From: Candidatus Bathyarchaeota archaeon
Lineage (GTDB): Archaea; Thermoproteota; Bathyarchaeia; Bathyarchaeales; UBA233
Assembly (NCBI GenBank): GCA_004376975.1
Contig: SOJA01000153.1
Coordinates: forward strand, 1-46,887
Direction: 5' to 3'
DNA length: 46,887 nt
The notes below the pieces were generated by a model that worked only from the letters and a program-made list of their open reading frames with translations, was not told the DNA's origin and did no database searches. Each line of letters starts with the position of its first letter. Position 1 is the first letter of the stretch. This document shows positions 18,733 through 27,526 of this stretch, piece after piece. A program made the position numbers and the translations under genes.

Positions 18733-19347
18733 TTAAAGAATGCTAAATAATGTTTCAAGATTAAAAGATGTGTTTGCACACCCATTTTTCACCAACGGAA
18801 CAGCTTGACCAGCTATGCCTATACTTTTCAGCATTCCACCTCCAAGCTTTATTTCTTCGCCGCAAGAAACACCTACAACACCCTCATAATGTTTATTTTT
18901 CAAAATCTTTGGAACACAGGAACCCCCAGGTAAAACGTAAACATCATAACCCTTCTTCTCAGCAGAAGACACAGCCTGATTAATTAAGCAGTCGGAAGAA
19001 CAGTGTGCACATATGTAGGATGGAATGTCAGGATCAAACATAGCCTTACAACGACTGTCCATATACTTTCTAGAACAGTGTGGCAGGAAAAGCGCTCTTT
19101 TTCTTGTTTGCACAAACTTCTCCCTTTCCAGAAAATTTCTGGCCTGAATTTCTATAAAGTCTTCAAGTAGAAGCACAACATCAGAAAGGTTAAGACCAGT
19201 CGCCTCCTGAATCTTGAATCTTCTTATAACTTCATGAATGGTTTTTCCAACTTTCTTGTGCATGCCCCTTTGATAACTTACCGTTGCGATTTCTTTAAAG
19301 AAAAACCGCGAGATTTTTGAAAGATCAAAGGTGAATTTGTAGGGCAT
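18733..19347 (-). CDS. DUF116 family protein
   Basis: The 204-residue protein has the conserved DUF116 cysteine pattern: LPHCSRKYMDSRC, ICAHCSSDCLINQAV, PGGSCVPKIL and GVSCGEEI. The clustered cysteines suggest an Fe-S or zinc site. The first 60 residues are basic and helical; DUF116 relatives often have membrane segments there, but here that part is soluble-looking. The family occurs in anaerobic archaea and bacteria, sometimes with formyltransferase or lipoate-type domains. Its function is not established. It is transcribed alone, leftward. Confidence 0.8.
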   Translation of the reverse strand: MPYKFTFDLSKISRFFFKEIATVSYQRGMHKKVGKTIHEVIRRFKIQEATGLNLSDVVLLLEDFIEIQARNFLEREKFVQTRKRALFLPHCSRKYMDSRCKAMFDPDIPSYICAHCSSDCLINQAVSSAEKKGYDVYVLPGGSCVPKILKNKHYEGVVGVSCGEEIKLGGGMLKSIGIAGQAVPLVKNGCANTSFNLETLFSIL

Positions 19348-19512
19348 GCTTATTTGATAAATAAAACAAGTCTTTAAAACTATCGATTATCATTGTTGAA
19401 GGGTAGAAAAGAAAGCGCCTTGAAACTGAGAAAGGTTAAGAACAGTGCAAGGAATATTTGAGAGACTCTGTTAAATCTGAAACAGGTGTACCGGCAGATT
19501 GATTGCTATTTG

Positions 19513-19944
19513 TTACTCTTCTGATTCTTCAGTGTATCCTAGGAGGTCCCTTAGAGACTTCACTTCCTCCCGAAGCATACTTACTTCGCCTTCAAGGGCG
19601 CTGACTTTTGAATCTGCCATTTTCTTTAATTTTCCAATTTCAATCATCAAGTTTGCACGTTCTGTCTCTAGGGTGTTTATTTTCCCACGGAGATTCTTGA
19701 GAGTCTGCATAAGTTCCCCCTTTATGTCTTTAATTCTCTCAACCATGTTTTTAACACTTGCTGTCTCTTCAGTTATGGTTTCAGCTGTTACAGCCGCTCT
19801 AAACCTGCCTTTACAATTTGGACAATCAAATAGTCCCATAACAAGCTTATGCTCTTCTCCTTTTTTTGCAGCTTTTCGAGAAGACATAAACCATGTTTTA
19901 ACAGGGGTACCTACTTCTGTTCCACACTTTGGACACTTAACCAA
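19513..19944 (-). CDS. Zinc-ribbon and coiled-coil protein
   Basis: The 143-residue protein begins with a zinc ribbon: CPKCGTEVGTP at 4-14 and DCPNCKGRFRA at 40-50 supply two CxxC pairs. Residues 70-135 are a long coiled coil with leucine/isoleucine heptads (NMVERIKDIKGELMQTL ... LEGEVSMLREEVKSLRDLL). The tail is acidic. The function is unknown; such proteins often act as scaffolds. A divergent gene 45 bases away encodes a second coiled-coil protein with nearly the same helical sequence, so the two look like paralogues or a partner pair. Confidence 0.65.
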   Translation of the reverse strand: MVKCPKCGTEVGTPVKTWFMSSRKAAKKGEEHKLVMGLFDCPNCKGRFRAAVTAETITEETASVKNMVERIKDIKGELMQTLKNLRGKINTLETERANLMIEIGKLKKMADSKVSALEGEVSMLREEVKSLRDLLGYTEESEE

Positions 19945-19989
19945 ATTATAGCCCTTCTGTAATTATCACCTTAGGGTCTAAAATGTGTT

Positions 19990-20352
19990 TTGCAGCGTCT
20001 GCGGTTTAAGGGCAAATTATTAATTGCAAGTGTACAGAAATTAGTACAGGTGAAGGCTGTGCAAGTTGCTGAAATGAAAACTAGGCTTGAAGGAAAAATT
20101 GAGGCTATGGAAGAGGAAAGGAATACACTTTTGGAGGAGATCAGAAAACTTAAGGACCTTGCAGAGTTAAGCGAAAAAGCCAAGGGGTTGGAAGACGAAG
20201 TTAGCGGCTTGAGAGATAAAGTTAAAACTTTGAAGGAGAAGATTCCGCAAGAATTCCTTGAAGAGCTTGAAGAGGCTACACCAATGCAATCAAGCGAAGA
20301 AGATGAGTTAGGTGAAGAATCTTCTAGCTGTGAGGAAGAAGATCTTCTTTAA
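19990..20352 (+). CDS. Coiled-coil protein with acidic tail, paralogue of the neighbouring zinc-ribbon protein
   Basis: Residues 30-80 (MKTRLEGKIEAMEEERNTLL... LEDEVSGLRDKVKTLKEKI) match the coiled coil of the divergent gene at 19513-19944. The C-terminus is strongly acidic (SSEEDELGEESSSCEEEDLL). No zinc ribbon is present, so this copy appears to have lost or never had the N-terminal domain. The start is uncertain: a TTG opens the frame at 19990, while ATG at 20074 would keep only the coiled coil. It ends 57 bases before the tfb stop on the other strand. Confidence 0.5.
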   Translation: MQRLRFKGKLLIASVQKLVQVKAVQVAEMKTRLEGKIEAMEEERNTLLEEIRKLKDLAELSEKAKGLEDEVSGLRDKVKTLKEKIPQEFLEELEEATPMQSSEEDELGEESSSCEEEDLL

Positions 20353-20409
20353 TTGATGAAATCGCTTGCCACAAGAATAGAACTGGAAATTAAGAAAAAA
20401 CTGGGGATT

Positions 20410-21378
20410 TTAGAGGCTTAATTGGAACATTAGACGCTCCACGAGTTCTTTATAACGGTTTCTGATGGTGACTTCAGTTACTTGAGCTATTTCAGCTATC
20501 TCTCTTTGTGTTTTCCTTTCGCCAGTCAACACCGAAGCAATATAACTTGCAGCAGCAGCTATGCCCGTAGGGCCACGACCTGAGGTTAGCTTTAACTCTT
20601 TTGCGGTTGCCAAGATTTTATGCGCTATTTCCTCAACTTTCCCCTGCATTGTTAACTGGTTTGAAAATTTTGTTATATACTGACTTGGTTTTACAGGTGG
20701 AACGAAGTAGTCCAGTTCCTTAACTAGGAAGCGATAGCTGCGACCTACCTCTTTCTTGTTTACATTCGACGCTTGAGCAATTTCCTCCAGAGTTCTAGCC
20801 AGCCTGCATTGTCTACAAGCCAAATAGACTGCTGCCGCAGTTACGCCCTGAATTGACCTTCCACGTATCAACCGTTCCTTAACAGCCCTCCGATAAATGA
20901 CTGAAGCTGTCTCGAGGATATTCTTAGGAAGGTTTAAGTTGTTGGCGATTTTTGTGACTTCAGATAATGCAAAAGCAAGGTTACGTTCTGTGGCATCTGA
21001 AACCCTTATGCGGCGTTGCCATTTCCTAAGGCGATAGACTTGTGCTTTCTGTCCAGGCGAGAGGCTTTTTCCATAAACATCTCGGTCATGCCAATCGATC
21101 ATGGTTGATAAGCCCTTATCGTGAATTGTGTAAGTCAATGGAGCACCAACCCTCGTCCGTTTCGCCCTCTGCTCGTTAGTAAAGGCTCTCCATTCCGGTC
21201 CCTTGTCAGCTATTTTCGCGGTTATCACGAAACCGCAGTTCATGCAAACCACTTCAGCACACTCATAATCTCGCGCAAGTCGTGTGCTACCGCATTCGGA
21301 GCAGCTTTGAACCTCCACAGGGTCCGCATGAAAGGCTAACGAGGGATCAGATTTCTCATCAGATTTTTTCTCGCTCAT
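20410..21378 (-). CDS. tfb: Transcription initiation factor IIB
   Basis: TFB recruits RNA polymerase to TBP-bound promoters. The 322-residue protein has the N-terminal zinc ribbon (Cys26, Cys29, Cys45, Cys48 in CSECG...CMNCGFVI), the B-finger/linker [21 protein letters not shown] and two cyclin folds of about 90 residues each. The second has a recognition helix [21 protein letters not shown] that would contact the BRE. The ATG directly follows the gar1 stop codon, so the two are co-translated. This gar1-tfb pairing is common in archaea. Confidence 0.97.
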   Translation of the reverse strand: MSEKKSDEKSDPSLAFHADPVEVQSCSECGSTRLARDYECAEVVCMNCGFVITAKIADKGPEWRAFTNEQRAKRTRVGAPLTYTIHDKGLSTMIDWHDRDVYGKSLSPGQKAQVYRLRKWQRRIRVSDATERNLAFALSEVTKIANNLNLPKNILETASVIYRRAVKERLIRGRSIQGVTAAAVYLACRQCRLARTLEEIAQASNVNKKEVGRSYRFLVKELDYFVPPVKPSQYITKFSNQLTMQGKVEEIAHKILATAKELKLTSGRGPTGIAAAASYIASVLTGERKTQREIAEIAQVTEVTIRNRYKELVERLMFQLSL

Positions 21379-21627
21379 TCACATTTTCTCCTTTCTCCGC
21401 TTTGAGGGAAGCACATACAACATTTTATCTGTGAATTTCGAGACCTCTTTGATTCTTGGCTTTACCGATGCGTAGGGCGAAGAGACTGGACCAAATATGT
21501 CCAATATCTTTCCAACGGGTTTCAAACTCTCATCCACAACGGTCTCACCGATTTTCGGGACTTTCTCAATCTTTATTATCATGTTCCGGCTTTGACTTAC
21601 ATGGAGGACTCGACCCAGTCTATACAA
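21379..21627 (-). CDS. gar1: H/ACA RNP protein Gar1
   Basis: The 82-residue protein has the Gar1 beta-barrel pattern: YRLGRVLHVSQSRNMIIKIE, GETVVDESLKPVGKILDIFGPVSSPYASVKP, then a basic tail PSKRRKEKM. It belongs to the box H/ACA particle that makes pseudouridine in rRNA with Cbf5, Nop10 and L7Ae (L7Ae is encoded at 22564). It is the first gene of the gar1-tfb unit, preceded by a strong TATA box. Confidence 0.93.
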   Translation of the reverse strand: MYRLGRVLHVSQSRNMIIKIEKVPKIGETVVDESLKPVGKILDIFGPVSSPYASVKPRIKEVSKFTDKMLYVLPSKRRKEKM

Positions 21628-21957
21628 AACTTCAGATTCCCCCTCAAAAGCAACTGGTTGAACGAACCATTTTATTTAAACCTTTCTACAAGGACATCTG
21701 AAACAGAAGCTTTTCCTTCAGTTTTAGTCAAAATCCCCACAAGTAAGGCTTAAACGCTGAAGAACTCGCCGGTAAATTGCCCTTTTTCATAATGGACGAT
21801 GAGTAGAAGTTAAAATATATATAGAAAAAGACTCCTTAACTGCACTGTTAAAACACGCATATATTGCTTGTCAAAAACGCGAGATACAGTTCTACCTTTT
21901 GGAAAAGGCAATTCTCTATTATGTACGAGTATGAATCTTCTCACGGCGTGATATATC
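21628..21957. other. Intergenic region with the gar1 promoter
   Basis: The first 60 bases hold the leftward gar1-tfb promoter. The remaining 270 bases are A/T-rich, show no protein-like frame on either strand and contain no clear structured RNA. Confidence 0.5.
21668..21685 (-). promoter_or_regulatory. BRE and TATA box of gar1-tfb
   Basis: Read on the minus strand, AAAGGTTTAAATAAAATG combines a purine-rich BRE with TTTAAATA, about 45-55 bases before the gar1 ATG. Confidence 0.6.
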
Positions 21958-22379
21958 ATGGAAGAGATGATCGGGTATTGCGGATACAACTGCCATCTGC
22001 ACGCAGCTCGCTCTAAAGACCCTAACACAAGGCAGAAGTTGGTTGACGGTTGGAGGAAATACTTTGGACATGAGAATTACACTGTTGAGAACGTTCAATG
22101 TGATGGATGTCTGAGCGATGGTAGGATCGCGGATAAGATGTGTAAGACTAGACCATACGCGAAGAAAAAGGTGTGGAGAATTGTGCACTCTGCGATGAAT
22201 TTCCTTGCGATAAAATGAAGAGTCTTATGACACATCGCATAGGCATGCTCATGTACTACTCTCCGAAGACTTTCTCCATAACCGAAGAAGAATACAGTTT
22301 GTGCACAAGGCAATTCGAAAGCATGCTTAATCTAATCAAGACCCTCAAGAAGAACGGCAAAGTCCCTGCCTGGTGGTAA
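21958..22379 (+). pseudogene. DUF3795 family gene with a one-base frameshift
   Basis: Two overlapping frames join into one DUF3795-type protein. The first reads MEEMIGYCGYNCHLHAARSK to CDGCLSDGRIADKMCKTRPYAKKK. The second continues GVENCALCDEFPCDKMKSLM to the stop at 22379. The join falls in a run of five A at 22165-22169; one more A restores a continuous protein of about 140 residues. The product has paired cysteines (CGYNC, CDGC, CALCDEFPC) typical of the family, probably a metal or Fe-S site. Either the gene is recently broken or the run was misread. Confidence 0.8.
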
Positions 22380-22563
22380 TGCTCCAAGAATAGTTAGGTG
22401 AGCGCTCGAAAATAAACCATAGAAAAACACGGAGCCAAAAATCTACTGCAAAAGGAAATGACAAGCCAAATAATCCTCTAAGAACCGAACCCCACTAGTC
22501 TAGAGTCGAAACCTTCATAAAGAAGAAATATTGATAACACTCTACATTTGAAGGGTGAGGCTT

Positions 22564-22944
22564 ATGTCGAAACCATTCTACGTAAAATTTGAGGTTCCTA
22601 AAGAAGTTGCAGATGCGGCCCATGAAGCCCTGCAAATAGCCGCGAAAACCGGTGCAGTTAGGAAAGGCACAAATGAAACGACAAAGGCTATTGAAAGGGC
22701 ACAAGCAAAACTTGTGGTGATAGCTGAGGATGTCGATCCGCCTGAAGTTGTGGCTCATTTGCCTCTGCTATGTGAAGAGAGGAAAATACCATACATATTT
22801 GTTCCAACTAAGGAAAAAATCGGCGATGCCATAGGCATTGATGTCTCCGCAGCTGCAGCTAGCATAGTCAAAGAGGGCGAGGCTGAAGGATTAGTCAAAG
22901 AGATAATTGCGAGACTTGAAGGATTGAAAAGAGGAACTAGTTGA
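22564..22944 (+). CDS. rpl7ae: Ribosomal protein L7Ae
   Basis: L7Ae binds K-turns in 23S rRNA, box C/D and H/ACA RNAs and RNase P. The 126-residue protein shows the family core [40 protein letters not shown], with the RNA-contacting GTNETTK loop. A GTG at 22555 would add three residues. ATG at 22564 is preferred because GGGTGAGG there serves as the ribosome site. Its stop overlaps the S28e ATG (TGATG). Confidence 0.96.
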   Translation: MSKPFYVKFEVPKEVADAAHEALQIAAKTGAVRKGTNETTKAIERAQAKLVVIAEDVDPPEVVAHLPLLCEERKIPYIFVPTKEKIGDAIGIDVSAAAASIVKEGEAEGLVKEIIARLEGLKRGTS

Positions 22945-23174
22945 TGAGCAAGGAACAGAGGGCAGCGGCTGCAGAGCTTACACCAGCGGAGGTTATTCAA
23001 GTCATTGGACGTACGGGCGTGACCGGGGAGATTACACAGGTTAGGGTACGTATCTTGGAAGGAAAGGATAGAGGACGTATTATAACCCGTAATGTGAAAG
23101 GACCAGTGCGAGTTCAAGACATGTTAATGCTGAGGGAGACAGAGAGGGAAGCAAAGAAAATTAGCAGAAGATAA
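22944..23174 (+). CDS. rps28e: Ribosomal protein S28e
   Basis: This 76-residue small-subunit protein has the S28e signature: [23 protein letters not shown], then [27 protein letters not shown]. The ATG overlaps the L7Ae stop by one base. The order L7Ae-S28e-L24e is the conserved archaeal cluster. The N-terminal 15 residues ([14 protein letters not shown]) are a short extension ahead of the fold. Confidence 0.95.
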   Translation: MSKEQRAAAAELTPAEVIQVIGRTGVTGEITQVRVRILEGKDRGRIITRNVKGPVRVQDMLMLRETEREAKKISRR

Positions 23175-23182
23175 TCTGAAAA

Positions 23183-23407
23183 ATGGAATACTGTGGAGGA
23201 ATTGGTTTTTTGCCCAAACCCAGAAAATGTTCATTTTGCGGCAACGAGTTCCCACTGGGTACTGGAATGATGTACGTTAGAAATGATGGAGCTATTCTAT
23301 GGTTCTGTTCGAGTAAATGCAGAAAAAGCTCTCTAAAACTTGGGAGAGATGCTCGTAAACTTAAATGGACAACGTATTTCGGTAAAGAAGAAAAAGGTAG
23401 AGCATAA
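23183..23407 (+). CDS. rpl24e: Ribosomal protein L24e
   Basis: The 74-residue protein has the L24e zinc-binding pattern: [21 protein letters not shown] followed by [27 protein letters not shown] completes the family motif. It follows S28e by 8 bases. The nucleoside diphosphate kinase and IF2 genes that often come next in archaea are absent; unrelated minus-strand genes follow instead. Confidence 0.95.
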   Translation: MEYCGGIGFLPKPRKCSFCGNEFPLGTGMMYVRNDGAILWFCSSKCRKSSLKLGRDARKLKWTTYFGKEEKGRA

Positions 23408-23448
23408 CATCCAGAACAGGATTAAAAGATAACGTTTCAGAGTTATGA

Positions 23449-23739
23449 TCATTTCTGCTTGATGTTCGGGTATTTTTCTCTAATCTTAACATCAGCTATC
23501 TGGGCAATCATCGCGTTAGAAATTAGCACATACTTAACTCCTAGCAAATCAGCTAGATCCCCTGGTTTCTGATCTTGAGTCACAAGCAACAAGTTATTTT
23601 TCTTTGCATATTCTACGATACCTCTGTCTTTCACTCCTTGTAGCCCAACGCCTTGGACAGTTAGCACATCCCACCCAAGAACCTCAAAATACTCCCTCAA
23701 GCCTGCGTACATTTCGTCAAGCAGAAGCTTCAACAACAT
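23449..23739 (-). CDS. PIN-like nuclease-fold protein (DUF5615 type)
   Basis: The 96-residue protein resembles the DUF5615/Mut7-C PIN-like group: LLLDEMYAGLREYFEVLGWDV carries the first conserved acidic residue, followed by GVKDRGIVEYAKKNNLLLVTQDQKPGDLADL. The Asp residues of DEM, KDR and TQD would form the metal site. Such proteins are often toxins of toxin-antitoxin pairs. Its ATG overlaps the stop of an upstream unknown gene by one base, so that gene is a candidate partner. Function in this genome is unproven. Confidence 0.75.
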   Translation of the reverse strand: MLLKLLLDEMYAGLREYFEVLGWDVLTVQGVGLQGVKDRGIVEYAKKNNLLLVTQDQKPGDLADLLGVKYVLISNAMIAQIADVKIREKYPNIKQK

Positions 23740-24086
23740 TACCTCATTTCACCATTTTTTTCCAGAGCCTTATGAATGCACCCTATGTCTGCTGTTTCTA
23801 CGTTTCGCGTATGCTCGCCGTGTTGATTGATGAGAAAAGGGCTGCGCATGAAACTTTTATCTGCACGTAAGACACGGCTTCCAAGCGTGTAGAAAGGTGC
23901 AGATATTTTGCTGTGTATGTACTGACACGCAGGGCAAAGGAAAACTGGCGCGCCTAGGAAATCTTTCAAAGATTTCAGCGGTAAACTGCCATCGTTTAGG
24001 TATTGGTTATCAAAACGATTAATTAAGAATCCAAATAAGGGAACGGTTACTGGAAACAGAATATTCTCAACAGCATTGATTTGCAT
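23739..24086 (-). CDS. Hypothetical protein upstream of the PIN-like gene
   Basis: This is a 115-residue frame whose stop overlaps the next ATG (TAATG). It is not recognised. It has one CPAC pair (residues 51-54), a hydrophobic start and a basic middle. It does not look like the usual DUF433 partner of DUF5615 proteins. Composition is only moderately protein-like, so it may be a leader region rather than a gene. Confidence 0.35.
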   Translation of the reverse strand: MQINAVENILFPVTVPLFGFLINRFDNQYLNDGSLPLKSLKDFLGAPVFLCPACQYIHSKISAPFYTLGSRVLRADKSFMRSPFLINQHGEHTRNVETADIGCIHKALEKNGEMR

Positions 24087-24213
24087 TTTTAGATCACGTT
24101 CATAGTTATGCAGTTCAAATATTAGTTTTTACGTTTTTTATTTTCAAAAACTATCGGTTTATGTGTCGTTTTTTGATATATATTCGAGGATGAAAGAACC
24201 CATTTATTAAGAT

Positions 24214-24462
24214 ATGCGACAATGTACCTCTAGAGAGATGGAACAAATGGGAATTCGGAATAAAAAAAAGTTGAAAAAACTTAATCTACTGGAAATGTCC
24301 AACCACGAAAGAATCATGTTAATTAAAGAAGCAAAAGTAAAGCTTCGACAAAAAGCCATGGAAGCAAAGCTATGGCAATCATTACTTGAAGCTGAAAGCC
24401 TGACGATCAACGGAGACATAGTATACGAATCTAGTCAGCCGTTAAAGGGCATCTTTCTTTAA
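24214..24462 (+). CDS. Small basic hypothetical protein
   Basis: The 82-residue protein is not recognised. Residues 10-60 are helical and very basic (RNKKKLKKLNLLEMSNHERIMLIKEAKVKLRQKAMEAKLWQ). A short hydrophobic tail follows. An A/T-rich TATA-like stretch (TTGATATATATTC) lies 30 bases upstream, which supports transcription from here. The gene stands alone between the DUF5615 pair and the subtilase. A nucleic-acid-binding or regulatory role is possible but only a guess. Confidence 0.5.
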   Translation: MRQCTSREMEQMGIRNKKKLKKLNLLEMSNHERIMLIKEAKVKLRQKAMEAKLWQSLLEAESLTINGDIVYESSQPLKGIFL

Positions 24463-24618
24463 GACACGATCTTAAAATACAGGTAAATCTCCATTTTCTT
24501 TTTTCTTTGAAAAACTCGTACACATTCTTGAAAATAGAAGAAGATTCCATAACACTCAAATTCTAGTCAACATAATAGATAGAAACGTTGTAAAGAAAAA
24601 AAAGGAGAATAAGAGAGC

Positions 24619-27045
24619 ATGTATAACATATCAATTTATGGATTTCGAAGAAGAAACATCGCTGCTGGGTTACTAATTCCAATAATAGCCATCTCAATGC
24701 TAACGCTAGGCATCCCATTAATGACCACCCAAACTCCTATGGCGACTAACTTCGCAAAACTGTCTCCGACGCTTCTCAACGAGATCATGACGCGAGGAGA
24801 GACCTCTATCAACGTGATAATCGAAACAAGCATAAGCGAATATTTCGGTGTTATCACAGAGATAAACAGTCTTGGGGGAGAAGTAAATTACCAATTCAAA
24901 TACGTAAATGCCTTGTCCGCCACCGTTCCGGCAAATAAGATTGCCCAATTAGCTAACAACAACGACGTCGTAAAGATATACTACGATGTGGAACGAAGCG
25001 TAGCGAGCGGTCCTGGCGAATCTCTCATGCCACCTCGAGGTGGTGGTGACCTAGATTCGTTACTCGCAGAACCTAACGTGCTGGAGACTGAGGGATACCA
25101 AGTAGCCTCTGTTACTCCAGAAGAGCTGATTGCTTCAGATCCTGCCAACTACTGGAACCCGTGGGGAATGGGCGCGGCAACCAGCCACGTTTGGGAAAAG
25201 ACAAACTGGGGAATGGATTCGCTTGTGGTAATCATTGACACCGGTATTTGGACGGGCCACTGGATGTTCGGGGGAACGGATATAATCGGCGGAGCCGAAA
25301 TGAGCTATGACGCTGGCGACCCGACATATGGAGGATGGGATAACCCCAACAACCATTATCACGGAAGTCACGTAGCTGGAATCGTTGCAAGCACAGGGGG
25401 AATAATTGTTCCACCAGGCGATTTGCTGGCACTCAGTATTGAGTTGTACTCAGGCATGACTCTGCCGACCTTGCCGGATGGATCGAAAATCATTTGGCTC
25501 TTAGGAATGGCTCCCGCATCGAGCCTGTATATAGTCAAGGTCTTTGACCACGCTGGTGGTTCGATACCTGAGTGGATGGTTCTGGCTGGAATTGAGCATG
25601 CTATTGACCTGAAGATAGTTCACGGAATCGACGTTGACGCCATCAGCATGAGCCTCGGAGGCGCAAACCTGTATGACGGGAGAGATGTTGAAGACCAGCT
25701 GGTTGACTATGCGACATCTGTTGGAATAACCCTTGTGACTTCTGCAGGCAACGATGGACCAGCATCAATGACAACCGGTTCTCCAGGCTCTGCCAATACA
25801 GCCATTACCGTAGGTGCCGCTGCAAACCCAGTGAACACACGGGTTTACTGGGACGTCCAAGTCTACGGGGTTCTTGGAATAGGGTACTATCTCTTCACAA
25901 GCGATGATCCACAAATCTACGCATTCAGCAGTCGAGGACCAACATCCGACGGACGGCTGAAGCCAACGATATCTGCAACAGGAATGATGGTGCTTTCAGC
26001 ATACATACCGGCTGGTCCCTCTGGACTGGCGTTTGCTTCTGGAACGTCAATGGCATGTCCAGCCGTTTCTGGTGGCATTGCCTTACTTAACGCCTTCTCA
26101 GAGATGCATGGATTAGGTGCGAGTCCTGAAGACTACAGACAGGCAATCACGAGCAGCGCAATCTGGTTAGATGGATACACCGAGTATGATCAGGGTGCTG
26201 GCTACCTGTATGTCGAGGACGCTCTTAGGGATTTTGAACTAGACGCATCCTATGGAGATGTGGCTCCTCCGCTGCCAAAGAAAGCTTCGTTGATGGACAT
26301 TTCCAATATCCCCATAGTTGGAAAAGGCATGTATGAAACCTCTATCGAAAACCTAGCTCCAGGGTTCAATAAGGAATTCGTTTTCGAAATCACTGAAGCT
26401 ACAGACTCCATCACGCTTGACCTCACCAACGTTTGGTTAAATCCCGATGAAGACCTAGGGCTTAACAGCTTCGAGGTTTACATCCAAAGCGCCAAACGAA
26501 CAACGTATGGTTACTACGTAGAGACTGCCAACGTCTGGGGCGACGCATCCTTCTACATCACAGACGACGAAACCACATGGTCAGGACCAGTAACAGGCGT
26601 CTACACGCATGGTATATACACCCGAGTCATCGAACCCGGATACATGAAGATCGTGATAGAAAACGACTTTACGAGCTACGAGGCAATCTCATGCGACATA
26701 AGGATCACAGTCACCGCTGCAAAGGGGAAGGCACCACGCCCAGACGTTAAGATAAGCGGAAGCTTGGCACAAGGTGAGTGGACAGGCTGGATGAATATCG
26801 CCGTTCCACCGGGCACTGAGAAAACGACCATTGAACTCTGGTGGGAAAACGACTGGACAAAGTATCCAACCTCAGACATGGACATGATCATCTTCGATGG
26901 GATGGGCTTTATCACTGCCGGCGCAACATTAAGTTCGCCTGAAAGGTTGGTCCTAGAGAATCCGACAATACTCTACCTGTACGTCGAGGCATACCTGATA
27001 TTCGCAAAGACCGAACGCTTTGAAGTGAGAATATTCTTCACGTAA
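24619..27045 (+). CDS. Secreted subtilisin-like serine protease (S8)
   Basis: The 808-residue protein is exported: a basic start (FRRRN) and a hydrophobic segment at 14-35 form the signal. Residues 50-130 look like an inhibitor-type propeptide. The S8 domain has Asp207 in VVIIDTGIW, His248 in HGSHVAG, the oxyanion Asn378 in SAGNDGPAS and Ser477 in ASGTSMACP. Residues 560-808 are beta-rich and resemble pre-peptidase or Ig-like domains. Codon use and G+C look richer than in the flanking genes. A ribosome site AAAGGAG precedes the ATG. With the C25 peptidase at the left edge it points to protein-degrading heterotrophy. Confidence 0.93.
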   Translation: MYNISIYGFRRRNIAAGLLIPIIAISMLTLGIPLMTTQTPMATNFAKLSPTLLNEIMTRGETSINVIIETSISEYFGVITEINSLGGEVNYQFKYVNALSATVPANKIAQLANNNDVVKIYYDVERSVASGPGESLMPPRGGGDLDSLLAEPNVLETEGYQVASVTPEELIASDPANYWNPWGMGAATSHVWEKTNWGMDSLVVIIDTGIWTGHWMFGGTDIIGGAEMSYDAGDPTYGGWDNPNNHYHGSHVAGIVASTGGIIVPPGDLLALSIELYSGMTLPTLPDGSKIIWLLGMAPASSLYIVKVFDHAGGSIPEWMVLAGIEHAIDLKIVHGIDVDAISMSLGGANLYDGRDVEDQLVDYATSVGITLVTSAGNDGPASMTTGSPGSANTAITVGAAANPVNTRVYWDVQVYGVLGIGYYLFTSDDPQIYAFSSRGPTSDGRLKPTISATGMMVLSAYIPAGPSGLAFASGTSMACPAVSGGIALLNAFSEMHGLGASPEDYRQAITSSAIWLDGYTEYDQGAGYLYVEDALRDFELDASYGDVAPPLPKKASLMDISNIPIVGKGMYETSIENLAPGFNKEFVFEITEATDSITLDLTNVWLNPDEDLGLNSFEVYIQSAKRTTYGYYVETANVWGDASFYITDDETTWSGPVTGVYTHGIYTRVIEPGYMKIVIENDFTSYEAISCDIRITVTAAKGKAPRPDVKISGSLAQGEWTGWMNIAVPPGTEKTTIELWWENDWTKYPTSDMDMIIFDGMGFITAGATLSSPERLVLENPTILYLYVEAYLIFAKTERFEVRIFFT

Positions 27046-27083
27046 GGGGAAGAACCAACAGTTCTCCCACTCCCCATTTTTTT
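27046..27083 (+). terminator. Hairpin and T-run after the subtilase gene
   Basis: GGGAAGAAC and GTTCTCCC pair across CAACA, with one bulged A. A run of seven T at 27077-27083 follows closely. Confidence 0.6.
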
Positions 27084-27526
27084 AACGCGCAAGAAAAATA
27101 CAATTGTATATCTGTCAGCTCGCTTCTCAGCTTCTCTAATGCATTCTTGTTAAGTTGATAAGCTCTCTTTCCAGACAAGAAACTTTCCTCTGAAGAGCTC
27201 CTTGACCGAGGAAATGTAATCTCCAACCGAAACCTTTTTCCGCCTGATTTCTTCAAGCACCATATACTCCTCAACTTTTCTCTCCGAAGCTTTTGCCCTA
27301 TTTGCCTGAGCCTTTAAACCAGCCTATTTGGCTGCAACACTTGCCAGTTATAGAAATTCGCGAAGACTCAAGGCTGTTGAAACAGAAAAATGGCTTGAAG
27401 AAAAGAAAGAAATTTGGAAGAATGAATGGTGCCTTCAAAGGTGATTATGATTCCAAACAGAATGGGAAAACAAACTCAAACGCCCTTTAGAAGAGAATCT
27501 AGGTCTTTTTCTGAGAAAACGCAAAA
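27084..27526. other. Degraded region with gene fragments on both strands
   Basis: No intact gene is seen over 440 bases, but two short protein-like stretches survive. On the minus strand, a fragment from about 27311 reads AQANRAKASERKVEEYMVLE and on to a stop at 27150. On the plus strand, from about 27309 to 27442, a frame without a start reads AATLASYRNSRRLKAVETEK, then WLEEKKEIWKNEW and a stop. They abut the left copy of the tRNA 3' end, as expected for a scar beside an integration site. Confidence 0.5.
27150..27263 (-). CDS. Possible 37-residue protein or gene remnant
   Basis: The frame starts MVLEEIRRKKVSVGDYISSV and ends KELFRGKFLVWKESLST. A GAGGAG ribosome site lies 3 bases before the ATG, which favours expression. 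The frame is open upstream for 16 more codons of similar composition, so it may be the tail of a decayed longer gene. It is not recognised. Confidence 0.3.
   Translation of the reverse strand: MVLEEIRRKKVSVGDYISSVKELFRGKFLVWKESLST

Noticed and set aside
19499..19951. 150-codon plus-strand frame opposite the zinc-ribbon gene
   Set aside because: The opposite strand encodes a convincing zinc-ribbon/coiled-coil protein; this frame is its Ser/Phe-rich shadow.
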